This document shows, in pieces, positions 35,514 through 44,316 of a stretch of DNA of 64,000 nucleotides. Source of the DNA: JAJPXI01 sp045595705 (lineage in GTDB: Bacteria > Bacillota > Clostridia > Oscillospirales > Oscillospiraceae); contig JAZOBA010000116.1 in NCBI GenBank assembly GCA_045595705.1, positions 1 through 64,000 on the forward strand, read 5' to 3'. The notes beneath the pieces were generated by a model. That model saw only the letters and a list, made by a program, of their open reading frames with translations. It did not search any database and was not told where the DNA came from. The translations under genes were made by a program, and so were the position numbers. Within the stretch, counting starts at the first letter, position 1; every line of letters starts with the position of its first letter.

Positions 35514-37036
35514 ACAATCTCCTTCATGCCGGCCAGCTTCCAGGCGGGGTCGTTCACACCGTTGTCGGTATCGTCACAGAAAACAAAGTAGAATCGGTCG
35601 TTCATGGGGTCGTCCACCATGGCGCCGTAATACAGGCGCATATGCTTCACGAAGGAAATGTCCACAGAGAAACAGTTCTCGGTGATCCACGTGAAGTTAG
35701 TCACCTTGTTTTCGGTAAAGGCCGGATTGGCCAGCGTGTGCTTGCTGGTGTATTGGATATCGATGCCGGTGGCATACTTGACGGCCACCTTGTACTGGTA
35801 AGAGTCGGCGATCAGATCTTTCTTGAGCTGGGCAAAGGGCAGATCGTTGGTCATGAACATGCTCCAGTTTTGGGCGATCTGCAGGACATCCACCTGATAG
35901 GAGACCTCTTCGGGTACTGCGTCCAGGCGGATAGCATGGTCGGTCAGGTCATATCGGGTCGAATCACCCTCCAGAGGGATGGGGTTGCCCAGTTGGTCGG
36001 CAACCGAAAGTTCGGCGTTTTCCTGCAATACGGCGATGGTGTACTCACCAATGGCAGGAAGACCGTCCACAAGGTCGACAAGGGGGGCGTACTCGGGGTT
36101 CTCCCGGGTGGAAATGCGGTGTTCGGGTACGGTGTTTCCGTTTACCCGAACGGTGTGGCGGCTGTCGGTGGTGATGCAGGCGTAGGTCAGAGGAAGCTCA
36201 CTGCCGCCCTCGTAATTCACGCTGTTGCCGTAATCATCGCGGATGCAAACGGCTGGCTTGGTCAAAGTCGCAATGTCATAGAGAATTAAACCGTCACCGA
36301 CGGAAGTTCCCTCAGCCGGCTGACCGTTGATTTCCACCGCCAAAGCGGAAGGAAGGGTCAAAGAATAGTCGAAAAACTCCACCAGGACCCGGCCATTTTT
36401 CAAGGTATAGTCGGCCTGGACTCCATTGCGGTCAGTAATGACAAAATCAGGAGAAAGATACAGCCCGGACAGGGTGTATTCGGTCTGGCGTTCTCCCTTG
36501 GGAGCACCGTGTTCAGCGGTCAGAAGTGAGCCATTGACGGTTACGGAAAAGGAGTTGGGAAGATTCAGAGAATAGTTGCGGGGTTCCAGAATGGGGGTGA
36601 CCGATTCCACGGCCCACTCCCGCATACTCAGCACAGCCAGCTTGGTCACGGCGGGTCCGGCGGCCTTCAACTTGATTTCCGCAAGGGGGAATCCGTCCCG
36701 TGTCACGGTATAGAGCAGTTCATCTTCGGAACTTCCAGTCTGCGCGAAGGTCAGGGAATCCGCATCAAACAGGGCCAAATATTCGGCCTTAACATCACGG
36801 TTTTGCTCAAAGGGTCCGGTGGTCACGGCGGGCAGATTGTACTTGGCCCAAAATTCTTCGCTTCCGGCATCGGAGACCAGCTGGGAGACGGCCGTTTGTA
36901 CATGATGCTCGGGCTGGGAGGCCTCGTAGTCAAACAAAAGGGCGCGCACGTACAGCACCGCGGCAGTAACCAGCGCGGCGAGGACGAGAATATAAATCAG
37001 ATAGATCAGTCGGAAGGAGACCCTGCGTTGTTTCAT
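35510..37036 (-). CDS. Hypothetical single-pass membrane protein with large extracytoplasmic domain
   Basis: I do not recognise this 508-residue protein. A short basic N-terminus (KQRRVSFR) precedes one hydrophobic helix (residues 10-32), then about 470 residues outside the membrane, rich in beta-prone segments. The middle has two or three similar units of the form LTLPSALAVEINGQ / LNLPNSFSVTVNGSLL, followed by a YTLKNGRV-type strand, which suggests repeated Ig-like or beta-sandwich modules. The last quarter is like NTF2-type or adhesin-like domains by texture only. Overlaps with both neighbours (ATGA) tie it to the GT2-GtrA and NAGPA proteins. Its job is probably surface display or presentation of a glycan; this is inference. 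Confidence 0.75.
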   Translation of the reverse strand: MKQRRVSFRLIYLIYILVLAALVTAAVLYVRALLFDYEASQPEHHVQTAVSQLVSDAGSEEFWAKYNLPAVTTGPFEQNRDVKAEYLALFDADSLTFAQTGSSEDELLYTVTRDGFPLAEIKLKAAGPAVTKLAVLSMREWAVESVTPILEPRNYSLNLPNSFSVTVNGSLLTAEHGAPKGERQTEYTLSGLYLSPDFVITDRNGVQADYTLKNGRVLVEFFDYSLTLPSALAVEINGQPAEGTSVGDGLILYDIATLTKPAVCIRDDYGNSVNYEGGSELPLTYACITTDSRHTVRVNGNTVPEHRISTRENPEYAPLVDLVDGLPAIGEYTIAVLQENAELSVADQLGNPIPLEGDSTRYDLTDHAIRLDAVPEEVSYQVDVLQIAQNWSMFMTNDLPFAQLKKDLIADSYQYKVAVKYATGIDIQYTSKHTLANPAFTENKVTNFTWITENCFSVDISFVKHMRLYYGAMVDDPMNDRFYFVFCDDTDNGVNDPAWKLAGMKEIV

Positions 37037-38130
37037 CGCACGCAATTCCTTTCTGCGGGGGATGTGGTGTCGTTGAAAACCCAGATGTGCTGAATACGGA
37101 AACTAAAGAAGAACAGAACCGTGTCCACCACAATTTTGATCAAAGTGGACAGGAAGGCGGAAGAGACGGAAAGCAGATGTTCAAACAGGAACACTGCGGC
37201 GGCCGACACAAGGATCTGCGCCACGGCAAGGATGTAGTAGCGCAGCAGGGTCTGCTTGTTGGTTTTGCCGTCAAAGACCACTTTGGCGTTGACCAGATAA
37301 TTGATCAGCGAGGAGATGACGCGGGCAAAAAAGGCGGCTAAAAAGGTGGTGGGAAGAAATCCAAACAGAAGGGCGGCTGATCCCAACAGTTTTTTGAACA
37401 GGAAAAAGGCGCCTTCATCGACAATTGCGGCACCCACCGAACTGAACAGATATTTTATAATCAGGGAGTAAATGCGAATGCTGTCCCGCACCACACGGAA
37501 GTGGGAGGACTGGTTGTCCTCAAGGTAAACGGTGGTGATTTCGACTTCGTCAAAGGGGAGTTTGTGCTTCTTGATGACAAAGAACATTTCGGTTTCAAAT
37601 TCATAGCGATCGCCCTTGGCCCCCATGATTTCGGGCAGATAGCTGCGGGGGAAAGCGCGCAGACCGGTCTGAGTGTCGCGGAGTTTCATGCCGAAGAACA
37701 GGCGGAATACGCCGATGGTGATCTTGTTTCCGGCCTTGCTGCGAGGGGGCACCAGAGGGTCAGAAAAATTTCGGACACCGAACACGATATTTCCACTCTC
37801 GCCCATGGCGGAAGCCACGGCGGCAATGTCTTTTGCGAGATGTTGTCCGTCGGCATCGGCGGTGACCACACCGACCTGTGACCGGCGGTTGTCCAGAAAG
37901 AAGGCCATGGCAGTTTTCAAAGCAGCGCCTTTGCCCCGGTTGACCGGATGGCGCAGCAGGGTGCACTGCGGCATGGTGGACACCTGAGCGAAGATCGAAG
38001 AAAATGCTTCGCCGCTGCCGTCATCCACTACCAGAATGTCGGAAAAGCCGGCTTCAACCAGATCGGAGAGGGTCTTTATTAACTTCTGATCGGGTTTGTA
38101 AGCAGGAATGATGACCGAAACCGGATTCAT
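37033..38130 (-). CDS. Family 2 glycosyltransferase fused to GtrA-like flippase domain
   Basis: The 365-residue protein joins a cytoplasmic GT2 domain (residues 1-220: VSVIIPAYKPD, VVDDGSG, HPVNRGKGAAL, VTADADGQH with the DxD metal site, RDTQTGLRAFP) to a C-terminal GtrA domain of four membrane helices (residues 235-350, ending FRIQHIWVF). This architecture makes a polyprenyl-phosphate sugar and may flip it across the membrane, providing sugar for an extracytoplasmic glycosylation step. ATG 38130 follows AAAGGAGGG. The stop overlaps the next gene by 4 nt. Confidence 0.92.
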   Translation of the reverse strand: MNPVSVIIPAYKPDQKLIKTLSDLVEAGFSDILVVDDGSGEAFSSIFAQVSTMPQCTLLRHPVNRGKGAALKTAMAFFLDNRRSQVGVVTADADGQHLAKDIAAVASAMGESGNIVFGVRNFSDPLVPPRSKAGNKITIGVFRLFFGMKLRDTQTGLRAFPRSYLPEIMGAKGDRYEFETEMFFVIKKHKLPFDEVEITTVYLEDNQSSHFRVVRDSIRIYSLIIKYLFSSVGAAIVDEGAFFLFKKLLGSAALLFGFLPTTFLAAFFARVISSLINYLVNAKVVFDGKTNKQTLLRYYILAVAQILVSAAAVFLFEHLLSVSSAFLSTLIKIVVDTVLFFFSFRIQHIWVFNDTTSPAERNCVR

Positions 38131-38156
38131 GTTAAATACCCTCCTTTCAATCAAAA

Positions 38157-39716
38157 TCAGTTTTTTCTGCGTCGGCGCAGAAAAGCAAGGAGCAACACCG
38201 TGATGCACGGAACTGCAACAATGGCGAGGGAAATGGTCGCCCGGCGGTTGTGGGCCCGGCGCAGAGCTTCCACCTGAGCAGCCTGTGCCTCGGCCTCGGC
38301 TTTGGCCCGGGCTTCTGCCTCGGCCTGCACCTTGGCAGCTGCTTCTGCCTGCGCCTGTTTGGCTGCTTCGGCTTCGGCCTTGGCGCGCGCTTCGGCTTCG
38401 GCCTGCAGTCGGGCGGCCTCCTCGGCGGCCTTGGCCTCGGCTTCGGCTCTCGCGGCACGCTGGGCGTAAGTCTCTACATTTTCAAAGAAATCGCCGCCCG
38501 CCACATCGGGGCCAACCTTGGTGTTGTACAGACCGTAACGGCAGGGAGAATAGCCCCGCACCTGAGTGGCTTTGGTAATGGGAGCGTCGGCAGTGCCGTA
38601 AATCCACCGGTAAAACCAGGTCCAGTGCTGGCTCTTATGGCAGGCGAAACCCTCCTGCGTGACCTCGAAGGGAGATTTGCCCCCCAAGCTATTCAAGGGG
38701 GTGTCCCAGTCCATGGTGATTTGGTTTTCGGGATAGAGATGAAGATAAGTCTTTTCCACCGTCCAGGGGCCGAATGCGGCAGCGCTGTCGGGATATTGGG
38801 TCGGGTCGGCAGACAGAGTGATAGCATCGGTCAAAGCGGCGGCGGCATACACGTGGGTGCCATGGCCGTACTCGCCGTTCAGGTCGTGAGAGACCATCAC
38901 CAGCGGCTTGAATCGGCGGATGCACAGGGTGATGTAACTGACAAAATCCTCGTATGTAACACCTGCATTTTCGTAGACCTTTTGGGCTGCCGAAAAGGCG
39001 GCGGCGCGGTCCTTGGATTCAGAATACAGGTCGGGGAAATCCGACATAACCGGGTAGTTTCGAATACCCACCGCCCAAAGGCCGTCCAGCTGCTCATGGG
39101 GACGCTGGTGGTCGGGGGCGCCCCATGCCTCAAAGTGCTGCACCACATAGGCCACCTGTACGTTGAGCTGCCGCTCCACGGCATAATAGGGCAGCACACC
39201 GGCGAAAAACAGCTGTTCATCGTCAGAGTGGGAAGAGAGCAGCAGCAAATCAGCCTGTTCGCAGGGCGGATTCCATGTCTGTACCCAGTGGGGCAGATCG
39301 CCGGCAGAAAAGGCGTAAATATCGGCGATGACGGTGCCGGCCGGGAAGGTCAGAATCAGCGTGTCCGGCAGTGCGTCAAACAGGGCGGAAACATCCACAA
39401 ATTCATGGAGAAAGGCGTTCTGCCCGCAAGGGAGCGTTCGGCTGGTTGAGGGGTCGGTCAGTGTCCAAGGCTGAGGGGTGCGGTCAAATTCAATGTAAAG
39501 GGCGGCAATGCCATCGGGCCGGGAGAGGGTAATCGAAGAGCCCTCGGAAATGCGGGTGTAGGAACTTCTGCTCCCGTCAAACAGGCGTTGGGGATTGGAA
39601 ACTTCCACCGTTTCGGTGACCGTGTCGGTGTAGGATGCTTCGGTGGCCAGCGAGGGTACCGCAAGCAGGCACAGGAGGAAAAATGCAGTTGTGATCATTC
39701 GCAAAACGGCTCGCAT
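38157..39716 (-). CDS. Secreted, membrane-tethered PIG-L family deacetylase
   Basis: The 519-residue protein has a signal peptide (residues 1-24, cut near SLATEA), an N-terminal beta-rich region, then a PIG-L/LmbE deacetylase domain with SSHSDDEQLFFAG (canonical form HPDDE), VSHDLNGEYGHGTH (HxxH zinc ligand), and a conserved aromatic C-part. A long Ala/Glu/Lys/Arg helix (about residues 420-490) and a single membrane helix with a RRRRK tail follow, so the enzyme stands off the outer face of the membrane on a rigid stalk. It should remove N-acetyl groups from a surface sugar. The first HP is replaced by HS. Ribosome site AAGGAGGG; first gene of the operon. Confidence 0.86.
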   Translation of the reverse strand: MRAVLRMITTAFFLLCLLAVPSLATEASYTDTVTETVEVSNPQRLFDGSRSSYTRISEGSSITLSRPDGIAALYIEFDRTPQPWTLTDPSTSRTLPCGQNAFLHEFVDVSALFDALPDTLILTFPAGTVIADIYAFSAGDLPHWVQTWNPPCEQADLLLLSSHSDDEQLFFAGVLPYYAVERQLNVQVAYVVQHFEAWGAPDHQRPHEQLDGLWAVGIRNYPVMSDFPDLYSESKDRAAAFSAAQKVYENAGVTYEDFVSYITLCIRRFKPLVMVSHDLNGEYGHGTHVYAAAALTDAITLSADPTQYPDSAAAFGPWTVEKTYLHLYPENQITMDWDTPLNSLGGKSPFEVTQEGFACHKSQHWTWFYRWIYGTADAPITKATQVRGYSPCRYGLYNTKVGPDVAGGDFFENVETYAQRAARAEAEAKAAEEAARLQAEAEARAKAEAEAAKQAQAEAAAKVQAEAEARAKAEAEAQAAQVEALRRAHNRRATISLAIVAVPCITVLLLAFLRRRRKN

Positions 39717-39846
39717 TATCGACCCTCCTTGTAAGGGGAAAATCCCTGAATTTTGGTCCTTTTGGGCTATCTTAAGTTATGACATAAAACGATGAAAAAA
39801 ACAACACGAAAAAGATTACAATTTTCTGATAATCGGTAACAAAAAA

Positions 39847-39882
39847 CCCTTGCCGGATTCGAAAAGAAGAATCCGGCAAGGG
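39847..39882 (-). terminator. Terminator after the radical SAM gene
   Basis: A 14-bp perfect stem with an 8-nt loop and a six-T run on the minus strand. Confidence 0.88.
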
Positions 39883-39897
39883 CGTTTATTTGGCGGT

Positions 39898-40515
39898 TTA
39901 ATCGGGGATGTATTCCCGCACGCGGAGAACGGCACCCAGCCCTTCGCACATGGCACGGCAGGCCTCGATTTCCTCGGGGGTTTTATCCTTGTTGACAATG
40001 GTCATTTTGACCTGGGGGACCACCTTTGCGGCCTTGCGGGTAAAGTCCAGCATGGCGTCCCATGCGGCAGCGCCGGCCTGAGGGCGGGTAACCTTCACAT
40101 ACTCTTCGCAGGTGGAGCCATTCAGAGAGATGGACAGCACGTCAATGCGGCCGGCCAGATCGGGAGTGACATCCCGCCCGTGGATCAGATTGGCATGGCC
40201 ATTGGTGTTGATTCGGATGGGAGGCAGCGCGGGGACCGCCTTTTTCATCTCATCCACCAGCCAGAGAATGTCATCGATGCGGTAGGAGGGCTCACCGAAA
40301 CCGCAGAACACAATTTCGGGATAGCTTGCCAGATCCCGCTTGAGCAGGTCGTTCAGCGCTTCCTGCCGGGTGGGTTCGTGCTCCAGCCACAGGTCGTCGG
40401 CGTAGATACTGCCCTTGTGGCCGTTGTGGCGCAGGCAGAACACGCAGGCGCAGTTGCAGCGGTTGGTCAGGTTGACGTACAGAGAACCTTCGTATTCATA
40501 GGAGATGGTCTGCAT
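39898..40515 (-). CDS. TatD-associated radical SAM protein
   Basis: The 205-residue protein has the radical SAM cluster motif CNCACVFC (CxxxCxxC), the GGE-like FCGFGEPSY, and RINTNGHANL, then a SISLNGST strand. It is short, with no auxiliary cluster domain. Its length and position directly after tatD match the family described as TatD-linked radical SAM proteins, whose substrate is unknown to me. ATG 40515 follows GGAGGATG, part of the tatD stop region, so it is translationally linked to tatD. Confidence 0.88.
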   Translation of the reverse strand: MQTISYEYEGSLYVNLTNRCNCACVFCLRHNGHKGSIYADDLWLEHEPTRQEALNDLLKRDLASYPEIVFCGFGEPSYRIDDILWLVDEMKKAVPALPPIRINTNGHANLIHGRDVTPDLAGRIDVLSISLNGSTCEEYVKVTRPQAGAAAWDAMLDFTRKAAKVVPQVKMTIVNKDKTPEEIEACRAMCEGLGAVLRVREYIPD

Positions 40516-40519
40516 GGAT

Positions 40520-41296
40520 TCATCCTCCGATGCGGAAAAATTTCTTGCCGTTTTCGCAGGTGATGCGCAGTACTTCCTCGGCGGTAATATTGCCTTTGCA
40601 CTCGGCCACCTTGGCGGCGGAATACGGAATCAGCGAGGAGTCGCACCGCTTGCCGCGGAAGGGCTCGGGAGCCATGTAGGGTGCGTCGGTTTCCAGCATG
40701 AGATGCTCCATCGGCAGCCACTTCAGAATTTCGGGTGCCCGGCGGGCGTTGTGGAAGGTAATGTTGCCGGTGAAAGAGATCATCCAACCCAAATCTACCA
40801 GAACCTTGGCATCCTCCAGACTGCCGGCATAGCAGTGGAACACACCCCGGGCATTGGGGTGGGCGCGCACAATGTCCAGGGTGTCCTTGTGGGCATCCCG
40901 GTCATGAACGATGGCGGGCAGATTCAACTCTTCGCTCAAGGAGAGCAGCGCATCAAACATTTCCCGGGAAAAGGCACGTTCGTCCTTCTCCTTTACCCAG
41001 TAATAGTCCAGTCCGATCTCACCCACGGCCACCACCTTGGGAGCGGAGCAGAGGGCGCGGATCTTGTCCACATCGGACAGGGTTATGCCTTGCAGGTTTT
41101 CGGGATGAAAACCTGCAGCGGCGTAAATGTAATCGTATTTTGCGGCCAAATCAATACAGGCCTGCGACGATTCCACATCACAGCCGGGGCAAACGATCAG
41201 TTCCACGCCCTTGGAGGGCAAAGAGGAAAGCAGTTGGTCCCGGTCGGCATCAAAGGCATCGTCGTAATAGTGGGCGTGTGTGTCGAAAATTGGCAT
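40520..41296 (-). CDS. tatD: TatD-family metal-dependent hydrolase/DNase
   Basis: The 258-residue TIM-barrel hydrolase has the opening FDTHAHYYD (HxH metal ligands), VAVGEIGLDYYW with the bridging Glu, AIVHDRDA, GVFHCYAGS and LETDAPYMAPEP with the last Asp. Family members are 3' to 5' DNases or RNA/DNA quality-control exonucleases. ATG 41296 is preceded by GGAGAG. It lies between the DUF4177 gene (2 nt) and the radical SAM gene (4 nt). Confidence 0.94.
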   Translation of the reverse strand: MPIFDTHAHYYDDAFDADRDQLLSSLPSKGVELIVCPGCDVESSQACIDLAAKYDYIYAAAGFHPENLQGITLSDVDKIRALCSAPKVVAVGEIGLDYYWVKEKDERAFSREMFDALLSLSEELNLPAIVHDRDAHKDTLDIVRAHPNARGVFHCYAGSLEDAKVLVDLGWMISFTGNITFHNARRAPEILKWLPMEHLMLETDAPYMAPEPFRGKRCDSSLIPYSAAKVAECKGNITAEEVLRITCENGKKFFRIGG

Positions 41297-41298
41297 AA

Positions 41299-41499
41299 TC
41301 AACTCTCCTGGACGGGTCGCTCGAAAATCAGATCCATGGAACTGATTCCGCCGTGGCTGGTGAAGGTCAGGGGGATGAAGCCCACATAGCGCCAGCCATG
41401 GGCGGCGTGTTCGTTAATGATCTGCTGGTGTTCGGCTGCGCGATTGCCAAACCAGAAACCTCCGCCGGTGTCCAGCATTACATATTTATACTCGTACAT
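41299..41499 (-). CDS. DUF4177 small protein
   Basis: The 66-residue protein begins YEYKYVMLDTGGGF and has the central INEHAAHGWRYVGFIP, the DUF4177 pattern. Function unknown. The predicted start has no clear ribosome site, so it is likely translated by coupling to metG, whose stop is 9 nt upstream. It is also 2 nt from tatD. Confidence 0.7.
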   Translation of the reverse strand: MYEYKYVMLDTGGGFWFGNRAAEHQQIINEHAAHGWRYVGFIPLTFTSHGGISSMDLIFERPVQES

Positions 41500-41508
41500 A
41501 GCGGAGAA

Positions 41509-43470
41509 TCAACACAGTTTTGCGCCGGCGGGGATGGCGTCATCCACCATCAGCAGGTTGAGACGCTCCTCGTCATTTTCCTTGTGCACGGCGGAAATCA
41601 GCATGCCACAGGAGTCCAGACCCATCATCTTGCGGGGAGGCAGGTTGACGATGGCAACCAGCGTCTTGCCCACCAAATCTTCGGGTTTGTAGAACTGGGC
41701 GATACCGGACAGGATCTGTCGGTCCACGCCGGAACCGTCGTCCAGAGTGAACTGCAGCAGCTTCTTAGACTTTTTGACAGCCTGGCAGTCCTTGACCTTG
41801 ACGGCACGGAAGTCAGATTTGCAGAACGTTTCAAAATCCACGTCCTCGGCGAAGGGTTCGGTTTCGACAGTGGGTTTGACGGGAGGCATGGCGGCCAGAC
41901 GGGCCTCCTCCAGCTCGGCCAGAGCCTTCTCCATATCAATACGGGGGAACAGATTTTCGCCCTTTGTGACCGTGACGGTGGGGTTCAGGCTGCCCCAGTT
42001 TGCGGCGGACTCCCAGGTGCGGCAGTCTTCGCAGGCGCCCAGCTGGTCAAACAGTTTGGTCATGCTTTCGGGCATGAAGGGAGTCAGCAGTACGCCGCAG
42101 ATGCGTGTGGTCTCCAGCAGGTTGTACAGCACGCTGGCCAGACGGTCGCCGTTGGCAGCCACGTCCTTGCCCAGAACCCAGGGGGCGGTTTCGTCAATGT
42201 ACTTGTTGGCACGCTGAATGACCTTGAACACCTCAGCCAGAGCGTTCTGGAAGGCGTACTTTTCCATGTGCTCTTCGTATTTGCCGCGCAGCTCGGAGGC
42301 CATGGCTACCAACTCGTCATCCAGGGCATCGGCCTTGCGGCCGGCGGGCAGGGTGCCGCCAAAGTACTTGCCGGCCATGGCGGTGGTGCGGCTGAGCAGA
42401 TTGCCCAGATCGTTGGCCAGATCCACGTTGATGGTCTGGATCAGAGATTCGTTGGAGAAGTTGCCGTCGCTGGCGAAGGGGAAGGTGCGCAGCAGGAAGA
42501 AACGCAGAGCATCCACGCCGAACTTCTCGGCCAGAATGTAGGGGTCCACCACGTTGCCCTTGGACTTGGACATCTTGCCGCCGTCCAGCAGCAGCCAGCC
42601 GTGGCCAAAGACCTTCTTGGGCAGGGGCTCACCCATGCTCATGAGCATGGCGGGCCAGATGATGGAGTGGAAGCGCACGATTTCCTTGCCCACAAAATGC
42701 ACATCGGCGGGCCAGAATTCGGCGTAATCGTTGTATTTGTCGTTCTCATAGCCCAGAGCGGTGATGTAATTGCTCAGAGCGTCGATCCACACGTAGACCA
42801 CATGGCCGGGATCGAAGTCCACGGGCACACCCCAGGTGAAGGAGGTGCGGCTGACGCACAGGTCTTCCAGACCGGGCTTGATAAAGTTGTTGACCATCTC
42901 GTGTACGCGGGAGCGGGGTTCCAGGAAGTCGGTGTTTTCCAGCAGGTCCTGGATCTTGTCGGCGTACTTGGACAGACGGAAGAAGTATGCTTCCTCCTCG
43001 GCATCCTGCACCTCACGGCCACAGTCGGGGCACTTGCCGTCCACCAGCTGGCTCTCGGTCCAGAAGGACTCGCAGGGTTTGCAGTACTTGCCCTTGTATG
43101 TGCCCTTGTAGATGTCGCCGTTGTCATACATCTTTTTGAAGATCTTCTGAATGGCGGCCACATGGTAATCGTCGGTGGTGCGGATGAAGCGGTCGTTGGA
43201 GATGTTCATCAGCTTCCACAGGTCCAGAATGCCGCGCTCGCCCTGCACGATGTTGTCCACAAACTGCTGGGGAGTCACACCGGCTTCAGCGGCCTTGTCC
43301 TCGATCTTCTGACCGTGCTCATCGGTGCCGGTCAGGAACATGACGTCATAACCGGTCAGGCGCTTGTAGCGGGCCATGGCGTCGGTGGCCACGGTGCAGT
43401 AGGTGTGGCCGATGTGCAGCTTATCCGAGGGATAATAAATGGGGGTGGTGATATAAAATTTCTTACTCAT
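41509..43470 (-). CDS. metG: Methionyl-tRNA synthetase
   Basis: The 653-residue class I synthetase has the HIGH motif as KLHIGHTYCT, a zinc-knuckle with paired cysteines (CKPCESF and CPDCGRE), KMSKS as GKMSKSKGNVVDP, and a C-terminal EMAPII-like tRNA-binding domain (FCKSDFRAVKVKDCQAV through GMLISA). It charges tRNA-Met. AGGAGG is before ATG 43470. Its start overlaps the stop of the membrane protein upstream by 8 nt, so metG is part of a longer transcript from the ABC-F gene. Confidence 0.97.
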   Translation of the reverse strand: MSKKFYITTPIYYPSDKLHIGHTYCTVATDAMARYKRLTGYDVMFLTGTDEHGQKIEDKAAEAGVTPQQFVDNIVQGERGILDLWKLMNISNDRFIRTTDDYHVAAIQKIFKKMYDNGDIYKGTYKGKYCKPCESFWTESQLVDGKCPDCGREVQDAEEEAYFFRLSKYADKIQDLLENTDFLEPRSRVHEMVNNFIKPGLEDLCVSRTSFTWGVPVDFDPGHVVYVWIDALSNYITALGYENDKYNDYAEFWPADVHFVGKEIVRFHSIIWPAMLMSMGEPLPKKVFGHGWLLLDGGKMSKSKGNVVDPYILAEKFGVDALRFFLLRTFPFASDGNFSNESLIQTINVDLANDLGNLLSRTTAMAGKYFGGTLPAGRKADALDDELVAMASELRGKYEEHMEKYAFQNALAEVFKVIQRANKYIDETAPWVLGKDVAANGDRLASVLYNLLETTRICGVLLTPFMPESMTKLFDQLGACEDCRTWESAANWGSLNPTVTVTKGENLFPRIDMEKALAELEEARLAAMPPVKPTVETEPFAEDVDFETFCKSDFRAVKVKDCQAVKKSKKLLQFTLDDGSGVDRQILSGIAQFYKPEDLVGKTLVAIVNLPPRKMMGLDSCGMLISAVHKENDEERLNLLMVDDAIPAGAKLC

Positions 43471-44281
43471 CCGGGGTTACCTCCTGAGTGGTATTCTTTT
43501 CGACAGATTTTGTCGGGGGGTTGAAACGATAGGTGCGGTACAGCAGGACGGTCACATTGGCCAGCTGATACAGCAGGGCGAACAGGAACATGAGTCGGTC
43601 GGTCAGACTGTGGGGCTCTGCCAGGGTCACCAAAGTGAAGAAAATGCCCAGCAGACTGAACACGGCGCAACGGCGGAACTTGGGACGGCCAAAGGAATAG
43701 CCGGCCGAGAAATACATGCCGATCAGCGAGCAGATAATGGCAAGCAGCTGATACACGAAATCCAGAACCACCGGATCGGCGGCCTGCTTTTGATAGGAGC
43801 ACACCAGCCAGAAACAGAAGGTGTAGCCCGGGGCCAGCAGAAGCAGGTTGAAGCGGGGGGTTGAACCGCGGAAATTGTCCAGTGCGGCCGACAGCACGCA
43901 GAAGAAGGACAAAAGGCACAAAAGGTCGGTCAGAGAGGAAAGAATCTGGCCGGACCCAAACATCACACGGGAGCGCAGGCCCAGAATACCGGCCATCAGC
44001 AGAGCGCAGGCGGAAAAGGCCATTACCATCAGATAAAGCCAGTTGTTCTGAGCGGAAAAGCCTTCGGTATAGTCGGTCGGTGTGTGCGCAGGCTTGCGGA
44101 CCAGCAAAATCAGGACCACGGCAACCGCCACACTCAGGGCAATCAGAAGCAGTGTGGGGGTACTCCACAAGGTGGGAAGGCCGTTGGAGTCAAATATGGT
44201 GGCCAGTTCCCGGCGCCGCAGAAGAAATCCGCCGACACCGCCCACAAGGGCAAGCAAAATTGGCAGGATCACATGAAACAT
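43463..44281 (-). CDS. Hypothetical multi-pass membrane protein
   Basis: The 272-residue protein has about seven or eight hydrophobic helices, with a charged loop RRRELATIF after the first, and a polar C-terminal tail. It shows no motif I can assign and no signal peptide. It is typical of uncharacterised clostridial membrane proteins. ATG 44281 follows GAAGGA; a TTG two codons earlier is a poorer choice. It lies between DUF1294 and metG. Confidence 0.7.
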   Translation of the reverse strand: MFHVILPILLALVGGVGGFLLRRRELATIFDSNGLPTLWSTPTLLLIALSVAVAVVLILLVRKPAHTPTDYTEGFSAQNNWLYLMVMAFSACALLMAGILGLRSRVMFGSGQILSSLTDLLCLLSFFCVLSAALDNFRGSTPRFNLLLLAPGYTFCFWLVCSYQKQAADPVVLDFVYQLLAIICSLIGMYFSAGYSFGRPKFRRCAVFSLLGIFFTLVTLAEPHSLTDRLMFLFALLYQLANVTVLLYRTYRFNPPTKSVEKNTTQEVTPDE

Positions 44282-44316
44282 GGACAATCCTTCTTTCGGT
44301 AAATTGGGTCATAGGT

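Noticed and set aside
38280..38460. Repeated GCC/GGC-rich units resembling a tandem repeat or CRISPR-like array
   Set aside because: They are codons of the Ala/Glu/Lys helix in the PIG-L protein; units are imperfect and there are no spacers. I saw no CRISPR array anywhere in the window.
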